The notes: a model not told the origin generated them from the letters alone. Shown: positions 35,578 through 45,502, counted from the stretch's first letter. The stretch is 64,000 nucleotides of DNA from Lacrimispora indolis DSM 755 (GCF_000526995.1 NZ_AZUI01000001.1:1240001-1304000), one strand, 5' to 3'. Program-made: numbers and translations.

Positions 35578-36582
35578 TTAAAATTCTGTTTTATTATCTC
35601 CGCCATGCATGAATTCAATAAATTTTCCTGTTCCAATGGCAACTGCAGTCAGCGGATCCTCTGCGATCATGGTGGTGATTCCCGTCTTCTCTTCAATCAG
35701 GGCATCCAGGCCGCTTAAGAGAGAGCCGCCTCCGGTAAGCACGATCCCACGGTCAAAAATATCCGCCGCCAGCTCCGGTGGAGTGCGCTCCAGTACATTA
35801 TGAACCGCATCAACGATTTGCATGGCCGGTTCTTTTAATGCATCCAGAGTCTCGTCGGAAGTGACTACAATGGTCTTTGGCAGGCCGGTAACCAGGTTTC
35901 GTCCACGAACCTCCATGGTCAGGACCTCAGGCCTTCTGTATGCCGCACCGATGTTGATCTTGATTTCCTCAGCCGTCCTCTCACCGATCAAAAGGTTATG
36001 TTTTTTTCGCATATAACGGACGAGGGCTTCATCAAAATCATCTCCCGCAACCTTGATGGAGGTGCTTACAACCGTACCTCCCAGGGAAATAACAGCAATA
36101 TCAGAGGTTCCTCCTCCGATATCAACGATCATGTTTCCGCATGCCTTTGCAATGTCGATTCCAGCACCAATGGCTGCTGCCACCGGCTCCTCAATGATCG
36201 CCACCTCTCTGGCCCCTGCCTGATAAGTGGCATCCTCTACCGCCTTTTTCTCTACCTCAGTGGCACCGCTTGGGATACAGACGCTGATCCTTGGCTTTCT
36301 CAGAGTCTTTTTACCAACCGCTTTGTTAATAAAATATTTCAGCATTTTTTCTGTTACTGTATAATCAGAAATAACGCCCTGACGAAGAGGTCTTACCGCC
36401 ACAATGTTGCCCGGTGTTCTTCCGATCATCAGTCTGGCTTCCTCTCCAATGGCTTTGATTTTATTTGTATCACGGTCAATGGCTACAACCGAAGGTTCCT
36501 TTAATACAACTCCCTTTCCCTTAATATAAACCAGTATGCTTGCTGTACCTAAATCGATTCCAATATCATTGGACATCATCAT
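35578..36582 (-). CDS. mreB: rod-shape actin homologue MreB/Mbl
   Basis: 334 residues, full length. Actin-fold phosphate loops NDIGIDLGTASILVYIKGKG and MIVDIGGGTSDIAVISLGG, plus GIVLTGGGSLLSGLDALIEEKTG adenosine motif are all present. It forms membrane-associated filaments that organise side-wall synthesis. No mreC/mreD follow, so this is probably a stand-alone Mbl/MreB paralogue. AGGAGG precedes the start; promoter at 36677-36704. Confidence 0.93.
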   Translation of the reverse strand: MMMSNDIGIDLGTASILVYIKGKGVVLKEPSVVAIDRDTNKIKAIGEEARLMIGRTPGNIVAVRPLRQGVISDYTVTEKMLKYFINKAVGKKTLRKPRISVCIPSGATEVEKKAVEDATYQAGAREVAIIEEPVAAAIGAGIDIAKACGNMIVDIGGGTSDIAVISLGGTVVSTSIKVAGDDFDEALVRYMRKKHNLLIGERTAEEIKINIGAAYRRPEVLTMEVRGRNLVTGLPKTIVVTSDETLDALKEPAMQIVDAVHNVLERTPPELAADIFDRGIVLTGGGSLLSGLDALIEEKTGITTMIAEDPLTAVAIGTGKFIEFMHGGDNKTEF

Positions 36583-36676
36583 CTTGCTTCCTCCTGTTCG
36601 CTGTATCCTGTTCCCAGGGTTTCCTTTATCTTCAAAATTATGGCTAATTCGTAATTGAAGTCACAGTTTCTACTTT

Positions 36677-36704
36677 ATTATATACAATAACCCTGGGAAT
36701 TCAA
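36677..36704 (-). promoter_or_regulatory. promoter of mreB
   Basis: Minus strand TTGAAT (36699-36704), 16-bp spacer, TATAAT (36677-36682) with an upstream TTGTA giving an extended -10 character. Confidence 0.65.
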
Positions 36705-36987
36705 AGGCTTTTTTTAATTTTTATTATGTTTATTTTTTTTTAATATGTGGTACACATTTTAGTCACAATTTCCTCGTATACTAATAATACGTTATCCGGA
36801 AGGATAACGGGCCTTTTGTTTCAAGTAACTTACTTGAAATCACAAAGCTTTTTCATACTCATACCGGACGGCGCGAGCCGTCCGGCCCCCCTAAAAGAAC
36901 ATTCTCTTATTTTATATACCTACCATTCCCAATCGCAATACTTAATTTGGGGCCCGGTTCCTAAAAGAGCCAGGCCCCGATTTTTAT

Positions 36988-37043
36988 GTGCGCGGGCAGC
37001 GAGCCAAATGAATTTGCAAGCATATTCATTCGGCAGATGCCGC
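36988..37043 (+). repeat. REP-like palindromic element (copy B)
   Basis: GTGCGCGGGCAGCGAGCC, AAATGAATTTGC, GCATATTCATTCGGC, GATGCCGC. Same layout as 18351-18408 in opposite orientation. Lies behind the ABC-F gene. Confidence 0.5.
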
Positions 37044-37099
37044 GTCAACCTGGAAAAACTTTAAAACATGTTTTTCCTGGCTTCTCCATCAGTATCATA

Positions 37100-38656
37100 T
37101 CAAGATAATCTAAGGGCCCATTCCCTGCAGTCAATCACTCTGGTCGCGATCCCTTCATAGAATTCCGGCTCATGACAAATCAAAAGAATGCTTCCCTTAT
37201 ACTCCTTTAAGGCTCTCTTTAACTCTTCCTTTGCCTCCACATCCAGGTGGTTGGTAGGCTCGTCCAGAAGAAGGACATTTGTTTCCCGGTTAAGAAGTTT
37301 ACATAATCTGACCTTTGCCTGTTCCCCGCCGCTTAACACCCGCACCTGGCTTTCAATGTGCTTGGTAGTCAGACCGCACTTGGCAAGAGCAGACCGGACC
37401 TGGTACTGGGTGTAGGATGGGAACTCCTTCCAGATCTCTTCAATGCAGGTAGTGGTATTTCCGGGGGCCATTTCCTGTTCAAAGTATCCGATGGAAAGGT
37501 AATCTCCAAGCTCCACATTTCCCTCTAAGGACGGCACTAGCCCCAGGATGCTCTTTAAAAGGGTGGTCTTTCCTATGCCGTTTGCGCCTGCTAAAATCAC
37601 CTTTTCCCCACGTTCCATGGAAAGATTCAAAGGTCTTGACAAAGGCTCCTCATAGCCGATGACCATATCTTTTGTTTCAAAAATGCATTTACCGGCTGTG
37701 CGGGCTTCCATAAAATGAAATTCCGGCTTTGGCTTATCTTTTGATAGCTCAATGACCTCCATTTTATCCAGCTTCTTTTGTCTGGACATGGCCATGTTTC
37801 TGGTGGACACACGGGCCTTGTTTCTGGCAACAAAATCTTCCAGCTCAGCGATTTCCTGCTGCTGCCTTTTATAAGCAGCCTCCAGCTGCGAACGTTTCAC
37901 TGCATACACTTCCTGGAACTTTTCATAGTCACCTACATAACGGTCCAGGCTCTGGTTTTCCATATGGTAAATGATGTTGACCACGCTGTTTAAGAATGGA
38001 ATGTCATGGGAAATCAGGATGAATGCATTTTCATATTCCTGGAGATAACGCTTCAGCCATTCAATATGCTGTTCATCCAGATAATTGGTCGGCTCATCAA
38101 GAAGAAGGATATCCGGCTTTTCCAATAAAAGCTTTCCTAAAAGAATCTTGGTCCTCTGGCCTCCGCTTAATTCCGTCACATCCTTATCCAGCCCCATGTC
38201 GGTTAAGCCTAAAGCCCTGGCCACTTCCTCTACCTTTGAATCAATAATATAAAAGTCATGGGCCATAAGAAGGTCCTGAATGGTTCCAAGCTCCTCCATC
38301 ATGGAAGCCATGGTTTCCTCATCAGCCTCTCCCATTTTATCACAGATCTCATTCATCTGCTCTTCCATCTGGAACAGGAATGCAAAGGCGCTTTTTAATA
38401 CGTCCCGGATGGTCATCCCCTTTTCCAGCACCGTATGCTGGTCCAAATAACCTACGCGGACCCGTTTGGCCCATTCCACCTTTCCTTCGTCCGGCTGTAG
38501 TGTTCCGGTGATTATATTCATAAATGAGGATTTTCCTTCTCCATTGGCTCCGATCATGCCGATGTGCTCTCCTTTTAAGAGGCGGAAGGATACATCCTGA
38601 AAAATGGCACGGTCTCCAAATCCATGGGTCAGATGTTCTACGTTTAATATGCTCAT
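37100..38656 (-). CDS. ABC-F family ATPase (YbiT/YkpA-like)
   Basis: 518 residues, two ABC cassettes without membrane segments. Cassette 1 has GANGEGKSS and LSGGQRTKILLGKLLLEKPDILLLDEPTNYLD; cassette 2 has GANGIGKTT and LSGGEQAKVRLCKLLNRETNVLLLDEPTNHLD. Between them is the charged P-site-tRNA-interaction linker (about 240-310). ABC-F proteins act on ribosomes in translation control or antibiotic protection. The linker is short, favouring a housekeeping YbiT-like role over target protection. Confidence 0.92.
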   Translation of the reverse strand: MSILNVEHLTHGFGDRAIFQDVSFRLLKGEHIGMIGANGEGKSSFMNIITGTLQPDEGKVEWAKRVRVGYLDQHTVLEKGMTIRDVLKSAFAFLFQMEEQMNEICDKMGEADEETMASMMEELGTIQDLLMAHDFYIIDSKVEEVARALGLTDMGLDKDVTELSGGQRTKILLGKLLLEKPDILLLDEPTNYLDEQHIEWLKRYLQEYENAFILISHDIPFLNSVVNIIYHMENQSLDRYVGDYEKFQEVYAVKRSQLEAAYKRQQQEIAELEDFVARNKARVSTRNMAMSRQKKLDKMEVIELSKDKPKPEFHFMEARTAGKCIFETKDMVIGYEEPLSRPLNLSMERGEKVILAGANGIGKTTLLKSILGLVPSLEGNVELGDYLSIGYFEQEMAPGNTTTCIEEIWKEFPSYTQYQVRSALAKCGLTTKHIESQVRVLSGGEQAKVRLCKLLNRETNVLLLDEPTNHLDVEAKEELKRALKEYKGSILLICHEPEFYEGIATRVIDCREWALRLS

Positions 38657-38857
38657 TGAAAAACTCCTTTATTAATGCGGTTTGATTTTCTCTTATCTTT
38701 ACAGTGTTCCTTGACTTTTCACAGGGTTTCATCATTCTAAATACGAAACATCATAATTCTACATGACAGAAGCGATTAAAGCAAGCAAAGGTTGCAAAAA
38801 ATGACAAAACCGTTTATGATAAATCCAACAGAAATATTTTGAAGAAAGGGTTCTATT

Positions 38858-39745
38858 ATGTACTTGTATACTTGGTATCAGTGGCTGCTGTTTTTTTTCA
38901 TATACTGTTTTATCGGCTGGATCATCGAATCCACCTATGTATCCGTAAAAAGCTTTCATTTTGTAAACCGCGGTTTTCTAAGGCTTCCCCTTCTTCCCCT
39001 GTATGGAAGCGGTGCCATTATCATGCTGTGGCTGTCCCTGCCCGTCCAGGGCAATTTATTTCTTGTATTTCTCTTTGGTATGGCAGGTGCCTCTGCCCTG
39101 GAATATGCCACCGGCTATGCCATGGAACGGCTGTTTAAAATGAAATACTGGGACTACAGCAGCAAGCCCTTTAATTTAAACGGTTATGTCTGTCTTGGTA
39201 CCTCCATTGCATGGGGCTTTCTCACCCTGCTGCTGACGGAGGTCATTCACCGTCCCCTGGAATGGCTGGTCCTTGATTTAAACGGGACGGTGTGCATCGC
39301 CCTTGTGATCGTGATCGGCAGTCTTTTTGTCACTGATGCCATACACTCCACCAAGGAAGCCCTGGACCTTGGCCGAATCCTGGAGTCCATGACAAAATTA
39401 AAATCAGAGCTAGAAGAGGTACAGGTGCAGATCGCTCTGTTAAAGGCCGAAACCGCCCAGAAGGTATCCGATTTAAAAACTGAAACCATTCAAAAAGCAG
39501 CCAGCTTAAAGGATGGGACCATGGTAAAGATCTCCTCTCTGAAGGCCGAAACTGCCAGTGCCTTAAAAGAATCCGCTTTAGCAGAACGCCTTCAGTCCCT
39601 GACAGAAACCAAAGAAAAGCTCAGCGGACGCCTGACCTTTTACCGAAAAGGTATTCTCCGCCGGAACCCTACCGCTTCATCCCGGCTGTTTGGGGAGGCT
39701 TTAAAGGAATTAAAGGAATACTCCAAAAAATACAAAAAATCATAA
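38858..39745 (+). CDS. CmpB-like putative ABC-transporter type IV membrane protein
   Basis: 295 residues. Five or so membrane helices in the first 170 residues with the family patterns FFFIYCFIGWIIESTYVSVKSFHFVNRGFLRLPLLPLYG and ALEYATGYAMERLFKMKYWDYSSKPFNLNGYVCLGTSIAWGF, followed by a long charged coiled-coil tail (about 175-295) with repeated LKxET units (SDLKTETIQKAASLKDGT, SSLKAETASAL). Function of the family is not established. Plus-strand single gene with its own terminator. Confidence 0.8.
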   Translation: MYLYTWYQWLLFFFIYCFIGWIIESTYVSVKSFHFVNRGFLRLPLLPLYGSGAIIMLWLSLPVQGNLFLVFLFGMAGASALEYATGYAMERLFKMKYWDYSSKPFNLNGYVCLGTSIAWGFLTLLLTEVIHRPLEWLVLDLNGTVCIALVIVIGSLFVTDAIHSTKEALDLGRILESMTKLKSELEEVQVQIALLKAETAQKVSDLKTETIQKAASLKDGTMVKISSLKAETASALKESALAERLQSLTETKEKLSGRLTFYRKGILRRNPTASSRLFGEALKELKEYSKKYKKS

Positions 39746-39752
39746 TTTATAA

Positions 39753-39786
39753 AGACGGAGCCTGGTTTTTTGACCAGGCTCCGTCT
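39753..39786 (+). terminator. terminator of CmpB-like gene
   Basis: AGACGGAGCCTGG pairs with CCAGGCTCCGTCT (13 bp), followed by CAATTTTATATTTT, 8 bases past the stop. Confidence 0.8.
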
Positions 39787-39840
39787 CAATTTTATATTTT
39801 CTTATGTCATGATTCTGGGAATCATGGTCAGCATTCACCG

Positions 39841-39879
39841 TTCGCGCCGATGAGCACGCTCATCTTGGCTCACTTGTGC
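39841..39879 (-). repeat. REP-like palindromic element (copy C)
   Basis: Minus strand GCACAAGTGAGCC, AAGATGAGC, GTGCTCATC, GGCGCGAAC: shorter relative of the elements at 18351 and 36988, with inverted-repeat centre GATGAGC/GCTCATC. Lies directly behind the phosphohexomutase stop. A further palindrome CATGATTC/GAATCATG sits at 39808-39826. Confidence 0.45.
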
Positions 39880-39882
39880 TCA

Positions 39883-41619
39883 TTACATCATCTTATCAAC
39901 CATAGCCATGACCGCTTCTCCCAGCTTCGCGGATCTCTCCTCCGCCTCTGCCATGGAAGCGCCCTTAATGCCATAATAAAATTTGATCTTCGGCTCTGTT
40001 CCTGATGGCCTTACGCACAGCCATGCATCCTCCGTCAGATCATAATAAAGCACGTCAGACTGGGGAAGCCCGGTGGGGCTGACTTCTCCGGTGCTCATAT
40101 CCTTTACCGTATCAAGCTTATAATCCCTGGCGGAAAGGACTTTATATCCGCCAACCTCTGCCGGTGTATCCTTACGCATGGTCTCCATGATCGTCCGGAT
40201 CTTTTCCTGGCCCTCAATACCCTTTAAGCCAATGGACTTTACTGCGTCCTTATAATAGCCGTACTTCTCATACATGGCAATCATGGCATCCCATAAGGTC
40301 ATGCCCTTTGTCTTATAATAAGCCGCAGCCTCGCACAAAGCGACCGTTGCGGATATGGCATCCTTATCGCGGGCATAGGTTCCGATGAGACAGCCATAGC
40401 TTTCCTCCAGACCGAACATATAGGTCCCGTATCCGGTGGCCTCTTCCTTTAAAATCTGCTGGCCAATGTATTTAAAGCCGGTTAAAACCTCGATCAGCTC
40501 ACAGCCGTAAGCCTTGGCAACCGCATCCACCAGATTGGTGGTAACAATGGATTTTACTACCTGTCCATCTGCGGGGATCTCTCCCCGTTCCTTCTTCTGG
40601 CTCAATACATACTCGCACAGAAGAGAACCGGACATATTGCCGGTCAAGGGGATGTATTCTCCGGATTTGTCATCCTTTACATACACCCCAAGACGGTCAG
40701 CATCCGGGTCCGTTGCCAGAACCAGGTCCGCATCCTTTTCCTTTGCAAGGGCAAGGCCCAGTTCAAACGCTTCCTCGGCTTCAGGATTGGGATAGCTGAC
40801 CGTTGGAAAACCACCATCGGGCAGTTCCTGTTCAGGAACCACATACACATGCGTAAATCCTATTTCCTTTAACGCTCTTCTTGCGGGAAGATTGCCTGTA
40901 CCATGGAGAGGAGTATAAACAATTTTAATATCATTCTGCATCTGGTCTATTGCGGCCTGATTCACTACCTGGGCTTTTACGTGGGCTATATATTTGTCAT
41001 CCAGAGCAGCTCCGATGATCTCATATTTTCCTGATTCTTTTGCCGCTTCCAAGGTGGTGGTCTTGACCGTTGATATATCCGTGATATTTAAAACCTCTGC
41101 GGTCACCCCTTTGTCATGAGGCGGAGTAAACTGGGCGCCATCCTCCCAGTATACCTTGTATCCGTTATATTCCGGAGGGTTGTGGCTGGCGGTAATATTG
41201 ATTCCGGCAATACAGCCTAATTCCCTTACAGCAAAAGAAAGCTCCGGCGTTGGGCGCAGAGATTCGAATTTATATGTCTTAATTCCATTGGCTGCCAGCG
41301 TAAGCGCTGCTTCCTCTGCAAATTCCGGAGACATATGTCTGGAATCGTATGCAATAGCCACACCTTTATCGGCTCCGCCCTGGCTTATGATATAATTTGC
41401 AAGCCCCTGGGTGGCTTTTCTAACTACATAAATATTCATCCGGTTGATACCGGCGCCAATGATGCCTCTTAAACCGGCAGTGCCAAATTCCAGATCCTGA
41501 TAGAAACGCTCTTTGATTTCGTTTTCATCATCTGCGATCCCCCGGAGTTCTTCTTTAGTCGCATCATCAAAATAAGGATTTAAAAGCCATTCCTCATAAA
41601 TACTCTTGTAATCTTTCAT
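39883..41619 (-). CDS. phosphoglucomutase/phosphomannomutase
   Basis: 578 residues from the ATG at 41619 (MKDYKSIYEEWLLNPYFDDATKEEL); GGAG lies 10 bases upstream. Catalytic phosphoserine loop INITASHNPPEYNGYKVY, metal loop ATDPDADRLGVYV, sugar-binding EESYG and phosphate-binding RPSGTEPKIKFYYG mark the alpha-D-phosphohexomutase family. Size and sequence fit the long PgcA-type enzymes that interconvert glucose-6-P and glucose-1-P, the substrate of RfbA, so it links metabolism to surface sugars. Single gene. Confidence 0.93.
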   Translation of the reverse strand: MKDYKSIYEEWLLNPYFDDATKEELRGIADDENEIKERFYQDLEFGTAGLRGIIGAGINRMNIYVVRKATQGLANYIISQGGADKGVAIAYDSRHMSPEFAEEAALTLAANGIKTYKFESLRPTPELSFAVRELGCIAGINITASHNPPEYNGYKVYWEDGAQFTPPHDKGVTAEVLNITDISTVKTTTLEAAKESGKYEIIGAALDDKYIAHVKAQVVNQAAIDQMQNDIKIVYTPLHGTGNLPARRALKEIGFTHVYVVPEQELPDGGFPTVSYPNPEAEEAFELGLALAKEKDADLVLATDPDADRLGVYVKDDKSGEYIPLTGNMSGSLLCEYVLSQKKERGEIPADGQVVKSIVTTNLVDAVAKAYGCELIEVLTGFKYIGQQILKEEATGYGTYMFGLEESYGCLIGTYARDKDAISATVALCEAAAYYKTKGMTLWDAMIAMYEKYGYYKDAVKSIGLKGIEGQEKIRTIMETMRKDTPAEVGGYKVLSARDYKLDTVKDMSTGEVSPTGLPQSDVLYYDLTEDAWLCVRPSGTEPKIKFYYGIKGASMAEAEERSAKLGEAVMAMVDKMM

Positions 41620-41739
41620 AAGCAAAATACTCCTTTCTCTCCATTTCTGTTATGGCTATTATAAATCATAACAGGTTAAAAGAAAAGCGTATTTCCATTA
41701 TTTTGTGCCTTGAACCCAAGATTGAAAGGCGCGTTTCTT

Positions 41740-42720
41740 TCAATCCTTGATCCGTGACAGGAAAAGATTCCGCATGGGCTGCTGAATCTCTAAATCCTTA
41801 AGCTTTTCAATATTCCGTGCAGGAATCCAGGCCTTATTGGCGTTATAATAAAAGTTGATCTGCTTCCAGTATTTCTCAGGATATAAGAACAAATAGTAAA
41901 GGCATATCCTGTCTGCATCCGAAAGAGGGAGAACCTTTGTATAGGTTTCCAGCATGGCCATACCAAGCTTTAAATTCCAGTCATGCTTTTCCATGGCCTT
42001 CCGCATAAAATGGTATAAATCCTCCATCTGCATGCCCTTGTGCATGCGGTTGAATTCCACAATGGCCACATCATGAAAGCACATGAGGATGTGATGCTGG
42101 TTTAAGTCTCCGTGACATAAGTATTCCTCACTGTCACCCCGGTTTTCATAAAAGCCTGCCATCCCTTTACAGGCTTCCATGGCCTGTTCGAAAAATATGT
42201 CGTAATTTCCCATAACGCACAATTCGAACTCAGACTTTTTCCTTTTATTCCGGATGAACGTGCGGGCGCGCACCAGCTCCCGGTTGTGGCGTTCCATTTC
42301 CTCAGCCGGCTGTTGTACCAATATGGATCCTAAGTTCCATTCCTCTTTAAATTCGATCCGCCGCAGCACTTTATGTAAAGAAGCAATTTGTTCGATGGCA
42401 CATAATACCTCTTTGCTATCTTTCAAATTACATTCCCGGTCCGCATACCAGTCTTTTACAATCCACCGGGTTCCATCCTCGGCACTGGAGAGGAGTTCAC
42501 CATCTTTATTCCTGACGTAGCGGTCTACGTTTAAATGACAGGTCTCTTTCATCTGTGAAAATACCTGATCCTCAAATTCCAGGCGCTTTAAGGTTCCTTT
42601 ATATTCCCGAAGCAGTTTAAGCCCCTGGTTCGTTTCACACAGCCAGGCGCCCCGGCCGCGTTTCACATCCAGAATTTCAAGCTCATACTGCGAAAGCACC
42701 TCTGTGTATTTCTCGTTCAC
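41740..42720 (-). CDS. CotS-like spore-coat kinase-fold protein, probably inactive
   Basis: 326 residues; GTG at 42720 has GGAGG 7 bases upstream (two in-frame GTG/GTT codons precede it). Protein-kinase-like/APH fold: N-lobe Lys in RWIVKDWY, catalytic loop CHGDLNQHHILM, and the downstream metal site reading VAIVEFNRMHKG. Relative to the family the Asn of HGDxxxxN is His and the usual Asp of the metal motif is Glu, so catalysis is doubtful. A sigma-E-like promoter upstream fits a mother-cell spore-coat role. Confidence 0.8.
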   Translation of the reverse strand: MNEKYTEVLSQYELEILDVKRGRGAWLCETNQGLKLLREYKGTLKRLEFEDQVFSQMKETCHLNVDRYVRNKDGELLSSAEDGTRWIVKDWYADRECNLKDSKEVLCAIEQIASLHKVLRRIEFKEEWNLGSILVQQPAEEMERHNRELVRARTFIRNKRKKSEFELCVMGNYDIFFEQAMEACKGMAGFYENRGDSEEYLCHGDLNQHHILMCFHDVAIVEFNRMHKGMQMEDLYHFMRKAMEKHDWNLKLGMAMLETYTKVLPLSDADRICLYYLFLYPEKYWKQINFYYNANKAWIPARNIEKLKDLEIQQPMRNLFLSRIKD

Positions 42721-42757
42721 AACCACCCCTCCAACTCTTAGCTCATCAGCTACTTCT

Positions 42758-42786
42758 AGGGTATGAAGAGGTGGAAAAAAATATGC
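42758..42786 (-). promoter_or_regulatory. sigma-E-like promoter of cotS-like gene
   Basis: Minus strand GCATATTT (42779-42786), 13-bp spacer, CATACCCT (42758-42765), matching the GnATAnnT / CATACnnT pattern known for B. subtilis sigma-E. Confidence 0.55.
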
Positions 42787-42813
42787 AAAATACGGCGGAA
42801 AGTTATACGTGCC

Positions 42814-44034
42814 TCAGGCTTGTTCCTTTAATAAATGTTCTGCTGATTTCATCAGATATTCCCTGTTATTGCATTCCGGCTGCGTAAGGACCAGCTGGAA
42901 CAAATGGTCTAATACCGCCCCCATTTCAGGCCCCGGCTTCATGCCTGCATCCATCAATTCCCGGCCGGTGACTGCCATGTCTTTCAAGCGGATGCAATCC
43001 CCGGCACTTAGGATTTCCCCGGAATATTGCTCCACCATATTTAATTGGGCCTTATAGGTTTCAGGACAAAATACCTTTTGAAAACACAAAAGATCCTGAA
43101 ACAGCTCCGGGGAAAGGCCGCTCATGACCTGCCGGATGGCTGCCTTATCCGCCGGAATCTCTGTTTTCCATAAGCTGACAAGAGTTTTTGTCTGATGAAT
43201 GGTCTCATTATCCAGTTTAAGCTCCTTAAGGATCCGGACGGCATCCTGAGGCTCCTCCAGCCTTAAAAAGCCTGACCAGCGCAGGTGTTTTTTAAGGGGC
43301 AGCCAGGCCAGCTTTTCCGCTTCCAGAAGCCGCCTTCCCGCATGTTCGAAATGGTCAGAGATATAAGGGCCGATTCCATTTTCATACACACATTTAAGCT
43401 TCCCGGGGTTGTCAGAAAGGAGGAGCTTTGTAAGCTCCACCTGTATCCGTTCCTTACTGACCTTTGCCATGTTGGGGGCGATGACGGCAATTGCTGCCCT
43501 GGTTTCCTCTTCCAGGTCAAAGCCCAGCTGGGCTGAAAAGCGGATGGCCCTTAAGATCCTCAAAGCATCCTCTGTAAACCGGTCCACAGCATTTCCCACG
43601 CACCGAATGGTCTGGCCTTCTAAATCCTTTACCCCGTCAAAGGCATCTACCAGCCCTTCCCGGTCGCTGTAAGCCATTGCATTGATGGTAAAATCCCGGC
43701 GCTTTAAATCCTCTAATAAGCTTCCTGTAAATTCCACGGATTTGGGATGGCGCCCATCCTCATACTCCCCGTCGACGCGGTAGGTGGTTACCTCATATCC
43801 CTCATGATCAATAAGCACTGTAACCGTGCCGTGCTGGATTCCCGTATCCACCGTCCGCTTAAAAATTTCCTTTACCTGTTCCGGCTTTGCCGAGGTGGTG
43901 ATATCCCAGTCTTCCGGCGTCCGGCCCAAAAGGCTGTCTCTCACACAGCCTCCCACCACATAAGCTTCAAAGCCGTTGGTATTCAGTTGTTCGATGATCC
44001 TTTTTGCCGCTTCCGGAACCTGAATCGTTATCAC
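42814..44034 (-). CDS. cca: CCA tRNA nucleotidyltransferase
   Basis: 406 residues, class II enzyme. Head-domain motif YVVGGCVRDSLLGRTPEDWDI with the catalytic DxD, then RRDFTINAMAYS, the FTEDALRILRAIRFSAQLGF neck motif with the EDxxR nucleotide-selection site, and a helical tail. It adds or repairs the 3' CCA of tRNAs. It lies between the cotS-like gene and proS. Confidence 0.95.
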   Translation of the reverse strand: MITIQVPEAAKRIIEQLNTNGFEAYVVGGCVRDSLLGRTPEDWDITTSAKPEQVKEIFKRTVDTGIQHGTVTVLIDHEGYEVTTYRVDGEYEDGRHPKSVEFTGSLLEDLKRRDFTINAMAYSDREGLVDAFDGVKDLEGQTIRCVGNAVDRFTEDALRILRAIRFSAQLGFDLEEETRAAIAVIAPNMAKVSKERIQVELTKLLLSDNPGKLKCVYENGIGPYISDHFEHAGRRLLEAEKLAWLPLKKHLRWSGFLRLEEPQDAVRILKELKLDNETIHQTKTLVSLWKTEIPADKAAIRQVMSGLSPELFQDLLCFQKVFCPETYKAQLNMVEQYSGEILSAGDCIRLKDMAVTGRELMDAGMKPGPEMGAVLDHLFQLVLTQPECNNREYLMKSAEHLLKEQA

Positions 44035-44068
44035 TTTGCCACCTCCTGATTTTCCTGTCTTGCCGGTA

Positions 44069-45502
44069 TTAATACGCCCTGCCCCAATAAACCATCTTTA
44101 CCGCAGGTTTTCCGCAGCATACACAGGTTTCTGCCAGCTTTTCCTGCTTAAATGGCATACAGCGGGATGTCGCCCCTGTGATCTCCTTGATCTTATCCTC
44201 ACATTCCTGAGAGCCGCACCACATGGCCTTTACAAAGCCCGGCTTTTCCTCTACGGTCTTAACAAGGGTATCCATGTCCGTTGCCTCATAGGTATGGGCA
44301 TCCCGGTGAGCTCTGGCTCTTTCCAGCATATCCTTCTGAATGGTTTCCAGAAGCTGGCCTACCTTAGCATTTAACTCGTCTAAGGATACGGTGATCTTCT
44401 CATGGGTATCACGGCGTACCAAAACCGCCTGGTTTTCTGAAATATCTCTGGGTCCGATCTCCACACGGACCGGAATGCCTCTCATCTCTGATTCGCTGAA
44501 TTTCCAGCCAGGGCTCTTATCGGAGTCATCCACCTTAACCTTATAATTAGAAAGAACCTGTTTTAACTCATATGCCTTGTCAAGAACGCCTTCCTTTTGC
44601 TGCTGAACCGGAACGATGACCACCTGAATAGGTGCGATTCTGGGAGGAAGCACAAGGCCGTTGTCATCACCATGGACCATGATGATGGCACCAATAAGCC
44701 TGGTCGTCATTCCCCAGGAAGTCTGATGAACATACTGAAGCTTATTTTCCTTATCGGAATACTGGATTTCAAAGGCCTTTGCAAATCCGCTTCCAAAGTT
44801 ATGGCTGGTTCCTGACTGAAGTGCCTTGCCGTCATGCATCAAAGCCTCGATGGTATAGGTTGCCTCTGCTCCCGCAAATTTCTCCTTATCTGTCTTCTGG
44901 CCACGGACAACTGGCATTGCAAGGACCTCCTCACAGAAATCCGCATATAAATGAAGCATCTGCTCTGTCCGGGCTTCCGCTTCTTCAGCCGTAGCATGGG
45001 CAGTATGGCCTTCCTGCCACAAAAACTCTCTGGAACGTAAAAACGGTCTGGTGGTCTTTTCCCAGCGCACTACCGAACACCACTGGTTATAAAGCTTCGG
45101 CAAATCCCGGTAAGACTGGATCTCTCTGGAGTAAAAATCACAGAACAGAGTTTCAGAGGTAGGTCTGACGCAAAGCCTTTCCTGCAGCGGCTCCAAACCT
45201 CCATGGGTCACCCAGGCGACTTCAGGAGCAAATCCCTCTACATGATCCTTTTCCTTTTGAAGAAGGCTCTCCGGAATAAACATAGGCATGTAAACATTTT
45301 CCACCCCTACTTCCTTAAATCTTCTGTCAAGCTCGCTTTGAATATTTTCCCAGATGGCATATCCTGCCGGCTTAATGGCCATGCAGCCTTTTACGCTGGA
45401 ATAATCGATCAATTCCGCTTTCTTTACTACATCGGTGTACCACTGGGCGAAATCCACCTCCATGGATGTGATCGCTTCTACTAATTTCTTGTCCTTTGCC
45501 AT
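44069..45502 (-). CDS. proS: prolyl-tRNA synthetase (short, eukaryote/archaea-like form)
   Basis: 477 residues. Class II core: motif 1 region [29 protein letters not shown], motif 2 [26 protein letters not shown], motif 3 [24 protein letters not shown], anticodon-binding domain (about 295-400) and the C-terminal Cys-bearing zinc domain ([14 protein letters not shown]...[10 protein letters not shown]). The editing domain of the long bacterial form is absent. Controlled by the T-box leader upstream. Confidence 0.96.
   Translation of the reverse strand: MAKDKKLVEAITSMEVDFAQWYTDVVKKAELIDYSSVKGCMAIKPAGYAIWENIQSELDRRFKEVGVENVYMPMFIPESLLQKEKDHVEGFAPEVAWVTHGGLEPLQERLCVRPTSETLFCDFYSREIQSYRDLPKLYNQWCSVVRWEKTTRPFLRSREFLWQEGHTAHATAEEAEARTEQMLHLYADFCEEVLAMPVVRGQKTDKEKFAGAEATYTIEALMHDGKALQSGTSHNFGSGFAKAFEIQYSDKENKLQYVHQTSWGMTTRLIGAIIMVHGDDNGLVLPPRIAPIQVVIVPVQQQKEGVLDKAYELKQVLSNYKVKVDDSDKSPGWKFSESEMRGIPVRVEIGPRDISENQAVLVRRDTHEKITVSLDELNAKVGQLLETIQKDMLERARAHRDAHTYEATDMDTLVKTVEEKPGFVKAMWCGSQECEDKIKEITGATSRCMPFKQEKLAETCVCCGKPAVKMVYWGRAY

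Larger units (their letters stand above)
36583..37099. other. 517-bp intergenic region rich in hairpins
   Basis: Contains the mreB promoter at its left, then on the plus strand CGTTATCC/GGATAACG + GGCCTTTTG (36790-36809), TTTCAAGTAA/TTACTTGAAA (36819-36839), CCGGACGGC/GCCGTCCGG (36864-36885), and GGGGCC..GGCCCC + GATTTTTA (36952-36980), followed by a REP-like element. No coding frame is convincing. Confidence 0.6.
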
